Source: Acidobacteriota bacterium (GTDB lineage: Bacteria > Acidobacteriota > Terriglobia > Acidiferrales > UBA7541). From it: a stretch of DNA of 64,000 bases. This document shows, piece by piece, positions 46,595 through 55,375 of the stretch (positions within the stretch are counted from its first letter, which is position 1; each line of letters begins with the position of its first letter). A program made the position numbers and the translations under genes. The notes beneath the pieces are model-generated. The model was not told the DNA's origin and did no database searches. It saw only the letters and a list, made by a program, of their open reading frames with translations. Location: assembly GCA_021832085.1 (NCBI GenBank), contig JAKBLM010000016.1:1-64000 (forward strand), read 5' to 3'.

Positions 46595-48019
46595 ATGACC
46601 ATGGCGCCACGCACACTCTACGACAAAATCTGGGATTTCCACGTTGTCACCGAAGAACCTGGCCGGCCGTCGCTGATCTACATCGACCGGCATTACATTC
46701 ACGAGGGCACCTCGCCACAGGCTTTCTCCGGCCTGAAGGCCGCCGGCCGCCGCGTTCGCCGTCCCGACCTCACATTCGCCGTGATGGACCACTCTGTGCC
46801 GACCAAAAACCGTGAACTGGCCACCATCGACCCGGACGCGAAGGGCCAGTTCGACGCCCTTGCCCGCAATTGCCGGGAAACCGGAGTGCGGCTATTCGAC
46901 ATGTTCAGCCAGAACCAAGGCATCGTGCATGTCATCGGACCGGAGCTGGGTCTAAGCCAGCCCGGCATGACAATCGTCTGCGGCGACAGCCACACCTCGA
47001 CCAACGGGGCTTTCGGCTCGCTCGCTTTTGGCATCGGCACCAGCGCGGTCGAGCACGTCCTCGCCACGCAGTGCCTGCGCGAATACCGTTCCCTGCCGAT
47101 GCGCGTTCAGGTGAATGGACGCCGGCCAGTTGGCGTCACCGCCAAGGACGTCATCCTGGCGATCATTGGCAAGATCGGTATCTCCGCCGGTGTCGGCCAT
47201 GTGATCGAATACGCGGGAGAGACGATCCGCGGCCTTTCCATGGAGGGCCGCATGACCCTCTGCAACATGTCGATCGAGGCCGGCGCCCGCGCCGGCATGG
47301 TCGCTCCCGACGAAACCACTTTCGGCTATATCGAGGGTCGCCCGTTTGCCCCTCGCGGCAAGGATTTCCAGGCTGCCGTCGAACGCTGGAAGAACTTCGC
47401 CACCGACCCCGGCGCCGTCTACGACAAGGTCTACGAACTCGACGGCACCAAGATCGTGCCGCAAGTTACCTGGGGCACCAATCCCGGCATGGTCACCGGC
47501 GTCACCGGCCGCGTTCCCTCGCCCGATTCCTTCGCCGATCCCGGCGAGCGGAAAGCGGTGGAACGCGCCCTTGCTTACATGGATTTGAAGCCCGGTACCG
47601 CGATCGCCGATATTCCGGTCGACTACGTTTTCATCGGCTCCTGCACCAATTCCCGGCTCGAGGACCTGCGCGCGGCCAGCAAGGTCGTTGCCGGCAAGCA
47701 CGTTGCCTCCAGTGTGAAGCTTGCGCTGGCCGTGCCGGGTTCGCGCACTGTCAAGGCCCAGGCTGAAAAGGAAGGCCTCGACAAGATTTTCACCGACGCC
47801 GGCTTCGAATGGCGCGACTCCGGCTGTTCGATGTGTATCGGCATGAACGAAGATGTGCTGCCGGCCGGCATGCGCTGCGCCAGCACCTCGAACCGGAATT
47901 TCGAGGGCCGTCAGGGCAAAGGTGGCCGCACGCACCTGGTCAGCCCGATCACCGCCGCGGCCAGCGCCATTGCCGGGCATTTCGTCGACGTTCGCGAGAC
48001 CGGCGTCGACCTCGAGTAG
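46595..48019 (+). CDS. leuC: 3-isopropylmalate dehydratase large subunit
   Basis: The 474-residue aconitase-type enzyme isomerises 2- to 3-isopropylmalate in leucine synthesis. The opening [12 protein letters not shown] and the block [23 protein letters not shown] are LeuC hallmarks. The 4Fe-4S cluster Cys residues lie in [12 protein letters not shown] near residue 350 and in [11 protein letters not shown] near residue 412. The length is normal. A second ATG at 46601 is also possible. leuD follows by 153 bases. Confidence 0.96.
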   Translation: MTMAPRTLYDKIWDFHVVTEEPGRPSLIYIDRHYIHEGTSPQAFSGLKAAGRRVRRPDLTFAVMDHSVPTKNRELATIDPDAKGQFDALARNCRETGVRLFDMFSQNQGIVHVIGPELGLSQPGMTIVCGDSHTSTNGAFGSLAFGIGTSAVEHVLATQCLREYRSLPMRVQVNGRRPVGVTAKDVILAIIGKIGISAGVGHVIEYAGETIRGLSMEGRMTLCNMSIEAGARAGMVAPDETTFGYIEGRPFAPRGKDFQAAVERWKNFATDPGAVYDKVYELDGTKIVPQVTWGTNPGMVTGVTGRVPSPDSFADPGERKAVERALAYMDLKPGTAIADIPVDYVFIGSCTNSRLEDLRAASKVVAGKHVASSVKLALAVPGSRTVKAQAEKEGLDKIFTDAGFEWRDSGCSMCIGMNEDVLPAGMRCASTSNRNFEGRQGKGGRTHLVSPITAAASAIAGHFVDVRETGVDLE

Positions 48020-48172
48020 TAAAAGCTCTTGGAACGGCCACGCGGCTTGCACGGGGCTCGAGCCCGGGCAAAAGTCGTCTGCAGCCAGAAGCTTTGGCCT
48101 TGGAAGCCGGCGAAAGAGGAGATTTACTGAAATCCGGGCTTCGCGAATCCAACTGAGGACACGGGAAAAACG

Positions 48173-48811
48173 ATGCAACCCTTTACAACGCACAGCGGCT
48201 TGGTTGTTCCCCTTGACCGGGTGAATGTCGATACCGACCAGATGGTTCCGAAACAGTTCCTCAAGTTCCTGACGCGCGAGGGCTACGGTCGTGTCCTCTT
48301 TTATGACTGGCGCTATCTGCCCGGCGAGAGGCCAAATCCCGATTTCGTCCTGAATCAGCCTCGCTACCAGGGCGCTTCGATCATGCTCACCCGCCGCAAT
48401 TTTGGCTGCGGCTCCAGCCGCGAGCACGCCGCCTGGGGTGTTGCCGACTACGGCCTCCGTGCCATCATCGGCCCCAGCTTTGCCGACATTTTCTTCAAGA
48501 ACTGCGCCAGCAACGGCATCCTCGCCATCGTCCTGCCCGACGAGCAGGTTGACGATCTCTTCCGCCGCGCCGAATCCACTCCCGGCTACAAGCTCCACAT
48601 CGATCTGCCCAACCAGACGCTCCGCGATGACCAGGGCCTCGAATTGAAATTCGAGATCGACGAGTTCCGAAAGCAGATGCTGATCAAGGGCCTCGACGAA
48701 ATCGGATTGACGCTCGAAAATGAAGTCGAGATCAGCGCTTACGAAAAGTCCCATCAGCCCGAGCCTGAGCAACACGCCCCTGTCGATTTCAGCTTTCCCG
48801 CCGCTTCCTGA
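48173..48811 (+). CDS. leuD: 3-isopropylmalate dehydratase small subunit
   Basis: The 212-residue subunit supplies the swivelling domain of the isomerase. It begins [28 protein letters not shown], and the conserved block [15 protein letters not shown] lies near residue 76. A typical [14 protein letters not shown] follows. The length matches LeuD. It is the partner of leuC and probably co-transcribed, despite the 153-base gap, which contains no recognisable gene. Confidence 0.96.
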   Translation: MQPFTTHSGLVVPLDRVNVDTDQMVPKQFLKFLTREGYGRVLFYDWRYLPGERPNPDFVLNQPRYQGASIMLTRRNFGCGSSREHAAWGVADYGLRAIIGPSFADIFFKNCASNGILAIVLPDEQVDDLFRRAESTPGYKLHIDLPNQTLRDDQGLELKFEIDEFRKQMLIKGLDEIGLTLENEVEISAYEKSHQPEPEQHAPVDFSFPAAS

Positions 48812-48887
48812 GCCGCGCTTTTCGCCTGTGGCCGCCGGCAAGCGCAAGCGTGCTGCACCCGTCTGCGCGGGGGTAGACACCCGGACT

Positions 48888-49412
48888 TTAATGTCGCATG
48901 TCCACTTCCAGGATTTTCCCGAAGTACGGTTTCCCATGGACGAGCAGGAAATGCACGCGGACTCGCCGTCCTCTCAGAAACGAACAGGGCGAGCGATGTG
49001 CCGCCGAGGCAGGCACGCCCACAAATCGCACCTTGGATTCGTCGGGAGATAAAAGAAGCACGCCAGAGCCGTTCACCATCAGCAGGAACTTCAGCTCTTT
49101 TCCTTTGCATGTCAGCCGCCGCACCGGCCCTCTCGCGACGATTGTGAACCCTTGTTTGGGAGCAACGATCGATTGCGTGCCGGTCGGTGCCGTCTGCGCG
49201 GCGGGAGCGGGCTGTGAACGCAGGGCCTGCTTCCCTGCTGAGTTATTCTCGCTGGGTGCCGAGGCCAGCAGCTGCCGCGTAGTCGCGGCCGCTGCGCGCC
49301 GCGGACTTTGGATTTCGCGCCAGGTTCGCGAGGAACGCGCCCTTGCCTCTGTTCCCGGCAGCGCCACCAGCAACACCGCAAGCGCCCACGCGTGAAATCC
49401 TCGGCTCATCAC
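48888..49412 (-). CDS. Exported hypothetical protein sharing a C-terminal domain with its neighbour
   Basis: The 174-residue protein has a signal peptide (WALAVLLVALPGTEARA), a Gln/Ala-rich linker and a C-terminal domain of about 85 residues. That domain (CKGKELKFLL, then PCSFLRGRRVRVHF, then GKPYFGKILEVDM) matches in order and spacing the end of the TPR protein encoded just upstream (CKGVELTFVL, PCRELAGRRVLARY, GQPRSGELTRIDL). The start is GTG 49412 or ATG 49409; no ribosome-binding site is present, but a promoter lies directly upstream, so it may be leaderless. The function is unknown. Confidence 0.6.
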   Translation of the reverse strand: MMSRGFHAWALAVLLVALPGTEARARSSRTWREIQSPRRAAAATTRQLLASAPSENNSAGKQALRSQPAPAAQTAPTGTQSIVAPKQGFTIVARGPVRRLTCKGKELKFLLMVNGSGVLLLSPDESKVRFVGVPASAAHRSPCSFLRGRRVRVHFLLVHGKPYFGKILEVDMRH

Positions 49413-49417
49413 CGGCT

Positions 49418-49446
49418 GCTATATAACCCTCGGCCACCGGAGTCAA
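49418..49446 (-). promoter_or_regulatory. Promoter directly abutting the small exported protein gene
   Basis: On the reverse strand TTGACT (49446-49441) and TATAGC (49423-49418) are 17 bases apart. Transcription would start near 49411, practically at the start codon. This suggests separate transcription from the TPR gene upstream. Confidence 0.45.
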
Positions 49447-49484
49447 GGCTTTCGCCACCTTGCCTCGCCACACTGTTTGCACTA

Positions 49485-51557
49485 TCACTGTAGGTCGATC
49501 CGCGTCAGTTCGCCCGAGCGCGGCTGCCCCTTCGCCGGCACGTAACGCGCGAGCACGCGCCGGCCTGCCAGTTCCCTGCACGGCGAGAAATCGGTTGGGG
49601 CCGGTCCTGCCGATTCGTATTCGATCAGGGTGTAGTTGTCGGTGTGCAGATGCCATTCGGCGCCCGGAGGGCCAAGAACGAAAGTGAGTTCCACGCCTTT
49701 GCATTCAACCTTGCGCGCCACGCCTACGGCCTCGCGTGTTGTCGCTTTCGCTTTGCCGGAAGCCGTGCCCGGAAGCTCTTCCGCGCGCGACACGCGGCCG
49801 CCCGGCCCCGCCAACGGCTCGCCCGCGAGCGTCGGCAGTGGCCCGAAGAAGACGACGGGCTGCGCGCTGGCGATCACCTCTTCGGTTTCGTGAACAGCTC
49901 TCAGGAACCGCAGGATATTGCTGCGCTCGCCCGTGCTCTTCGCCAGTTTCAGCGCCTGTTGGCCGGCCACAGCGGCTTCCCCCGGCCGTTTCATGCGCAG
50001 CAGCACCACACCCAGCGTCAGATAGTTGGCCGCCGTAGTTGGCCGCAGCGCCACTGCGCGCCGCGCCAACTGCAACGCTTGCTCCGGATCCTGATGCAGC
50101 AGCGACTTCAAATCGGCGAGCGCCCGGTACCCCTCCGCGAAATCGGGATTCAGCCGCAAACACTGCTCCAAGTCGATTTCGGCTTTCCTCGAAACGCTGG
50201 GCCCCTTGTGGTAATGCAGGGAGAGCATCGCGGCGAAATACCAGGCCTGATAATTCTTCGAATCCAGTGCGGTCGCCCTGTCGAAATATCGCAGCGCGGC
50301 GGCCCGGTCGTTTTCGTTCATCGCGAGCCGCGCCAGCGTTTCGTACGGCGCGGCCAGGTTCGGGTCCAGCCGGATCGCCCTGGCGAGCCAGACGCGGGCC
50401 TCCTCGGGCGCGCCGCGCACTTCCGTGAAATCGCCCAGGACCGCGTCCGTTTCGGCCGCCGAAAGCGGCTGGGAGGAAAGATCTGTATCTTTTCGCGGGA
50501 ACGGCGCCGGCACCGTGGAATAAGGAAATCGGCCGGCTTCGACGAACGCGAGCAGCTCCGCTTCGAGCCGATCGAGGTTACCGAAAGCCTCGCGCGCAGC
50601 CTCCAAGCTCGCCGTTCCTTTCGACACAAGCGCGAGATAGTGGAAGAGCGCTGGCCGCCGGGCTCCGTTGTCGGAAGTGAACAGGAAATCCGTCAGTGCC
50701 CAGGATTCGGCGTAGAAGACCGCCGACATCTTCGCCAGCTTGTACGCCTTCGAGGACTGCTTCGCCGCCAGCAATTCGCCAAACGGCATCCACGAGTCTT
50801 TCCCCTGGTCGAGCAGATAAACGTTCGCCAGGATCGGGTACCCGATGCCGACCTTTTCGCCGAAAAAGCGCACGCTGCCGTAAAAATCTGCCAGCCCCTC
50901 CGAAAGCCATAGCGGCAAATCCGGAAAATTCAGGGATTCCAGCAGATGAACGTATTCATGGTAGAAGACCAGATCGTGCCGGCCCGAGGCGTCAAGCCGC
51001 AGCACGATATAGTCGCGGTTGTCGCGATCGACGAAGAGACCCGTCGGGTGCGTTTCCCCCGGCGTGGCCCAAAATTTCGGCAGGAGCTGTTGGAAGTCTT
51101 TCCCGTTGCGCATTGCCAGGATGCGCACGGGTTCCGGCGGATCGATGCGCGTGCCGGGCAGCGCCGCACGAAAAACGGCTCGAATTTGCTCGAAATGCGT
51201 GGCTACGCTCCGCCCTTGCGCGGCCGAAGCGTCCGTAAACACCAGGAAGTGCGGGCTGCGAATTTCGATCCAGGCCTGCTTGTCCAGCGGAGACGCGTTA
51301 AGGTGCGCTGCGCCTCCCGAAACGAGAATCGTCAGCAGCAGAGCGGCGGTGAACTGCCAGGCCTTCCCGGTCCGCAGAGCGCAACCCGGGCTCGCCCGGG
51401 GTCCTTCCGAGGGCCGTGCCGCCCTTCCCGATCCACGCTCCTCCTGCCCGCGAAACACGATCCCACTCTCCCCAATTATCACACCATGGTGAAGGTCGGC
51501 GGGCAGTGTCCCGAATTTCCGTCCGTTGCGAGCCGTTCCACTCGCGCCCTCCGGCAT
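49485..51557 (-). CDS. TPR protein with a HExxH-type peptidase-like domain
   Basis: The 690-residue protein has one hydrophobic export segment near residue 68 (FTAALLLTILVSGGAAHL). A peptidase MA-like domain follows; it contains YHEYVHLLESLNFPDLPLWLSEGLADF near residue 195, where HEYVH fits a HExxH zinc site and the Glu of SEGLADF a third ligand. Tetratricopeptide repeats occupy about residues 375-570. The last 80 residues match the small exported protein encoded downstream. ATG at 51557 directly follows the TAA of the transporter gene (TAAATG); a GTG at 51458 is a possible alternative. The substrate is unknown. Confidence 0.7.
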   Translation of the reverse strand: MPEGASGTARNGRKFGTLPADLHHGVIIGESGIVFRGQEERGSGRAARPSEGPRASPGCALRTGKAWQFTAALLLTILVSGGAAHLNASPLDKQAWIEIRSPHFLVFTDASAAQGRSVATHFEQIRAVFRAALPGTRIDPPEPVRILAMRNGKDFQQLLPKFWATPGETHPTGLFVDRDNRDYIVLRLDASGRHDLVFYHEYVHLLESLNFPDLPLWLSEGLADFYGSVRFFGEKVGIGYPILANVYLLDQGKDSWMPFGELLAAKQSSKAYKLAKMSAVFYAESWALTDFLFTSDNGARRPALFHYLALVSKGTASLEAAREAFGNLDRLEAELLAFVEAGRFPYSTVPAPFPRKDTDLSSQPLSAAETDAVLGDFTEVRGAPEEARVWLARAIRLDPNLAAPYETLARLAMNENDRAAALRYFDRATALDSKNYQAWYFAAMLSLHYHKGPSVSRKAEIDLEQCLRLNPDFAEGYRALADLKSLLHQDPEQALQLARRAVALRPTTAANYLTLGVVLLRMKRPGEAAVAGQQALKLAKSTGERSNILRFLRAVHETEEVIASAQPVVFFGPLPTLAGEPLAGPGGRVSRAEELPGTASGKAKATTREAVGVARKVECKGVELTFVLGPPGAEWHLHTDNYTLIEYESAGPAPTDFSPCRELAGRRVLARYVPAKGQPRSGELTRIDLQ

Positions 51558-52466
51558 TTATGGCCCGACCGTGGCCGCCTCGGGCGCCGCCGGTCTCGGC
51601 CCCTTCAGCTCGGCCAACAGGATGCCCAGAAGAACCAGCGCCCCGCCCGCCATTCCGCGCCCGCCCAGCCGCTCGCCAAGAAGCACAAACGAGGTGAGCG
51701 CGGCGAATACCGGCTCCAGGCTGAACAGAATCGCCACATGCGACGGCGAAGTGAACCTCTGTGCCCACACCTGGATGGAAAAAGCGATGGCCGTCGCCCC
51801 AACCGCCGTAAACACCACGGCGACCGCAACGCTTCCCGTCCACTCGATTCGTGGCGCTTCCACTTTTGTGACCCATAGCAGCGGCAGGAAAAGCCCCGTC
51901 AAACCGGCCGTTACGGCTACCTGTGTAAAGGTCAACGCGCCCACCGAATGCTTCGGGCTGTAATGGCCCACCAGCAAAATGTGAAATGCCCACGCCACCG
52001 TCGACGCCAGCACCCACAGATCGCCCCGGTTCAGGTCGCCTAGCCCCGCCGCGGGAACGGTCAGGAAATACAGCCCCACGAGCGCCGCAATTGCTCCCGC
52101 CCAGACCCAGAAGCCGGCCCTCCGTCGCCCAATCAGCGCATGCAGCACCGGCACCATCACCACGCTCGTCCCCGTGATGAAAGCAGCTTTCGAAGGCGTG
52201 GTGTATTGCAGCCCGATCGTCTGCAGCGCGTAGCCCGAAAACATGAACCAGCCAATCAACGCGCCTGCCAGCAGCGTCGTCCGGTCGATTCCTCGCAGCG
52301 CGGCACGATAGATCAGCCCCAGCGCCAGCGTCGCCAGCCCGAACCGCAGCGCCAGAAACACAAAGACCGAGGCGTCTGCCAGCGCGTCCTTCACCAACAC
52401 GAACGTCGCGCCCCAAATCAGAGAGCAAAACGCCAGCGCCAGATCGGCCTGCACCCGTCGGTTCAT
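51558..52466 (-). CDS. EamA/DMT-family transporter
   Basis: The 302-residue membrane protein has ten predicted membrane segments arranged as two EamA repeats, of which LALAFCSLIWGATFVLVKDAL opens the first and HILLVGHYSPKHSVGALTF begins the second. Such drug/metabolite transporters usually export amino acids or related metabolites. The C-terminus ends with a short polar tail. The stop codon touches the start of the TPR protein gene. The substrate is not shown. Confidence 0.85.
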   Translation of the reverse strand: MNRRVQADLALAFCSLIWGATFVLVKDALADASVFVFLALRFGLATLALGLIYRAALRGIDRTTLLAGALIGWFMFSGYALQTIGLQYTTPSKAAFITGTSVVMVPVLHALIGRRRAGFWVWAGAIAALVGLYFLTVPAAGLGDLNRGDLWVLASTVAWAFHILLVGHYSPKHSVGALTFTQVAVTAGLTGLFLPLLWVTKVEAPRIEWTGSVAVAVVFTAVGATAIAFSIQVWAQRFTSPSHVAILFSLEPVFAALTSFVLLGERLGGRGMAGGALVLLGILLAELKGPRPAAPEAATVGP

Positions 52467-52535
52467 CGTACACGTCTCATGTCCGGTAAAGGGAATCCTG
52501 CCGGCCCGCGCATCCCGCTTCCGCGGTCAGCCTGT

Positions 52536-53744
52536 TCAGACCACAGGCTTGGCGACGAGCAGCAGCGTCAGCAGGATGCGCTCGAGTCCGGTCGTCCGTC
52601 CGGTGGCGTCGTACCACTCCTGCGCCGTGTGTGCGCCGTTTCCGTTGCCGCCTCCGCCAATGGCGATGGCCGGGATGCCGAGCGAAAGGGGAATATTGGC
52701 GTCGGTGGACGCGGCTTCGGTTTCGGCCTGGAGGCCGAGGAAGCGGTCGGCATCGCGAATCGCGCGGAGCAGCGGCGCGTTCGAGGCCAGCCGTCCGCCA
52801 GGCCGCGAGCCCAGTACCCGGAACTCCACCTTGAGCGCCGGACAGTCGCGCCGCCGCGCCTCGCGCTCGGCCAGCGCGCCTCGTTCGACCGCCCGTCGGA
52901 CTTCTTGTTCCAGCCGGTCCAGTTCCGCTTCCGATTCCGAGCGCAGATCAATTTTCATTGCCGCGCGCGATGGCACTGCGTTCACCGCTTCGCCCCCTTC
53001 GATCACGCCGACGCTCAGTGTCGTTCGCGGTCTTCGCGGAAGGGGAATCGCGCCGATCCGGGCAATGGTCCGGCCCAGCGCGTGAATGGGATTCGGCACG
53101 CCGTCATTCGCCCAACTGTGGCCGCCAGGGCCGCGCAAAGCGATCTCCAACCGGCGCGAAGCGACCGCGACCGTGGTGATTCGCGCGACCGACGGGCCGT
53201 CGACGACGATTGCCGCTTCCATTCGCCGCCGATAGCGCCCAACGAGCGCCCGCATCCCGCGCAAATTCCCTTCCCCCTCCTCGCCAACGTTGGCCGCAAA
53301 GAGGACGCTAAACCAAGTTTTCAATCCGGCTGCGCGAAAGGCCCAAGCTACCGCTGCCAGCGCCGCAAGGCCCGCCCCGTTGTCCGAGATGCCCGGCGCC
53401 ATCAGCCGCGTGCCCTGCTGTTCGACGCGCACCGGTCTGTCGGGCGCGATCGCGGTATCGAGATGCGCGGAGAGGAGGACCGCCTTGGATACCGACCCGC
53501 GAGATTCGACAACGACGTTTCCCGTGGCGTCCATTTCCGGTTTCCATCCCGCCTGAACAAGCAAGTCGCGGAAAGCCCTTGCGCGATTCGCTTCGGCAAA
53601 GGGCGGTGCGGGAATTTCCGTCAGCCGAATCTGTTGCTCGACGATCCAGCTCTCGTGCGAGCGCAGCCACTCAAGCGCGGCGGCAACGGCGGGAATATGC
53701 ACAAGATGTTCGGGGCGCAGCGCGATTTGTGCCGGAGCCGCCAA
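52536..53744 (-). CDS. M20/M28-type metallopeptidase (TTG start)
   Basis: The 402-residue zinc peptidase has the M20 layout. Metal ligands lie in LSAHLDT, then PGISDNGAG, then VGEEGEGN (catalytic Glu), and in the terminal GAHTAQEW; a dimerisation insert (LRGPGGHSWAND) is in the middle. It resembles tripeptidase T-like or carboxypeptidase-like enzymes. TTG at 53744 was chosen because AGGAGG lies 10 bases upstream and the longer frame adds only unstructured residues. No signal peptide is seen. It lies downstream of the LeuA-like gene by about 250 bases. The substrate is unknown. Confidence 0.78.
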   Translation of the reverse strand: MAAPAQIALRPEHLVHIPAVAAALEWLRSHESWIVEQQIRLTEIPAPPFAEANRARAFRDLLVQAGWKPEMDATGNVVVESRGSVSKAVLLSAHLDTAIAPDRPVRVEQQGTRLMAPGISDNGAGLAALAAVAWAFRAAGLKTWFSVLFAANVGEEGEGNLRGMRALVGRYRRRMEAAIVVDGPSVARITTVAVASRRLEIALRGPGGHSWANDGVPNPIHALGRTIARIGAIPLPRRPRTTLSVGVIEGGEAVNAVPSRAAMKIDLRSESEAELDRLEQEVRRAVERGALAEREARRRDCPALKVEFRVLGSRPGGRLASNAPLLRAIRDADRFLGLQAETEAASTDANIPLSLGIPAIAIGGGGNGNGAHTAQEWYDATGRTTGLERILLTLLLVAKPVV

Positions 53745-53992
53745 AACCTGTTTCCCTCCTTCGTGCCGCTGGCCTGCCGCCCGCGCAGCCTTTTCATGGC
53801 GGCAGCCGGCTGGCAGCGCAGCTCTCGTGCGCAGGGATTCTTTCAAGGAAGCCCCGGCGTTGCGTTACCGCTGGACCGGCAGCCACGGCTGGTGCCGTGC
53901 GAGCCGTGGCCTCTATGTCCGGAAAATCCTTCTCGATCCTGGATCACAAAAAGCGGCGGCTGCCGGCTGGCACCCCAGCTCGGCTCTGGAGA

Positions 53993-55264
53993 TCAGTCTC
54001 CGCGCGCCGCGGTCCCGGTCGCCTGCCCGCTGCCCGTCTGCCCGATCACCGCGCGGACTTCCTCGTCGGTCAGAACGCGTGAAGCCTGCTTCGCGGCCTG
54101 GAAGATCCGGTCAACCACCTCGTCGCGTGGTTCCATGCCGTGTTTTTCGAGCCAGTAGATCACGTTCGATCGCCCGCTGAGCGGCCCGATCTCGATCACC
54201 TGCTCCAGGCCAAACAGGTGCGACGGCACGCCGCTGTAGACCGAATTCGCCAGCATCACATTGCCCTTGCGGAACGCCTTGATGATCGCCGCGGCGTGCA
54301 CCCCGGTCGAGGTGCGGAACGCATCGTGCCCCACCACGGGATAGTTCGTCGGGATCGCGGTATGCGTCGCGCGCGAAGTCGTTTCCGCGTATTCCTTCAG
54401 ACGGCTCAGGTCCCGATCGATCAGCCCCATCAGCCGAAGATTCACCAGCATCAGTTCCATCGGCGTATTGCCCACGCGCTCGCCGAGCGAAATCGCTGCC
54501 GCGTGCACCTGGTCGGCGCCCGCGGCGATAGCGGCCAGCGAATTGGCGATCGAAAGCCCGCGATCGTTGTGACCATGCCAATCGACGCGGATCGTGCGCC
54601 CCAGCGGTGCGACGATTTCGTCGACGACGAATTTCACCAGGTTGTAGGCGCCGCGCGGCGTGGCGTGGCCCACCGTGTCGCACAGCACCACCGACTCGGC
54701 CCCGCTATCGATCGCCGTTTTGTAGAGCCGCTTCACCGTTGCCGGGTCGGTGCGCATCGTGTCTTCGGTCACGTACATCACCCGCAGCCCGAGCGAGCGG
54801 GCAAAGCCGACGGCGTGCTCGGTGGTGCGTTGCAAGTGCTCCACCGTCCAATCCTCCACCAATCTCCGGATCGGCGACGAGCCTAGAAACGTCGCCGCTT
54901 CGATGGCGATGCCGGCGCGCTCGGAAATTTCGGCGATCGGCCGGATATCGGCCTCGACGGTGCGCGCGGCGCAATTGGGCCGGATCTTCAGTTTCGATTT
55001 GACGATCTCTTTCGCCAGCGCTTCAGTATCGGCGTACGCACGCGGCCCGGCGCCCGGCAGCCCGATGTTCACCATCTCGATGCCGAGCGCTTCCATCAGG
55101 TGCAGGATCTTGATCTTTTCCTCGATCGGCGGATCGAAGACGGAGGGATTTTGCAAGCCGTCCCGCAGAGTCTCATCGTCGAGCGTGACCTTGCGTCCCG
55201 GCGCGATTTCCGGGCCGGTGTGCACGTTCCAGTCGAAAACCAGTTCGCCGAGTTCGTTGTCCAT
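53993..55264 (-). CDS. LeuA-like alpha-isopropylmalate/homocitrate synthase without regulatory domain
   Basis: The 423-residue enzyme has the HMGL-like TIM barrel: LDDETLRDGLQNPSVF holds the catalytic Arg and metal-binding Asp, and VDWHGHNDRGLSIANS holds the HxH metal site near residue 227. SLGERVGNTPMELML is typical of the isopropylmalate and homocitrate synthase group. Classical LeuA continues for about 100 more residues into a leucine-sensing domain; here the chain ends soon after the linker region. ATG at 55264 has GGAGGAG 6 bases upstream. leuC and leuD are nearby, so a leucine-type role is likely, but the substrate is unproven. Confidence 0.78.
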   Translation of the reverse strand: MDNELGELVFDWNVHTGPEIAPGRKVTLDDETLRDGLQNPSVFDPPIEEKIKILHLMEALGIEMVNIGLPGAGPRAYADTEALAKEIVKSKLKIRPNCAARTVEADIRPIAEISERAGIAIEAATFLGSSPIRRLVEDWTVEHLQRTTEHAVGFARSLGLRVMYVTEDTMRTDPATVKRLYKTAIDSGAESVVLCDTVGHATPRGAYNLVKFVVDEIVAPLGRTIRVDWHGHNDRGLSIANSLAAIAAGADQVHAAAISLGERVGNTPMELMLVNLRLMGLIDRDLSRLKEYAETTSRATHTAIPTNYPVVGHDAFRTSTGVHAAAIIKAFRKGNVMLANSVYSGVPSHLFGLEQVIEIGPLSGRSNVIYWLEKHGMEPRDEVVDRIFQAAKQASRVLTDEEVRAVIGQTGSGQATGTAARGD

Positions 55265-55375
55265 CGCCATCTCCTCCGCGGCCCGGGAAGCGGCCGGCGC
55301 CACGATCCGTTTGGAAAATCAGGCTATCGCTTGCTGCCTAGCTTAACCCCTGCGCGGCTCGCCAGGCTCGCCGAA

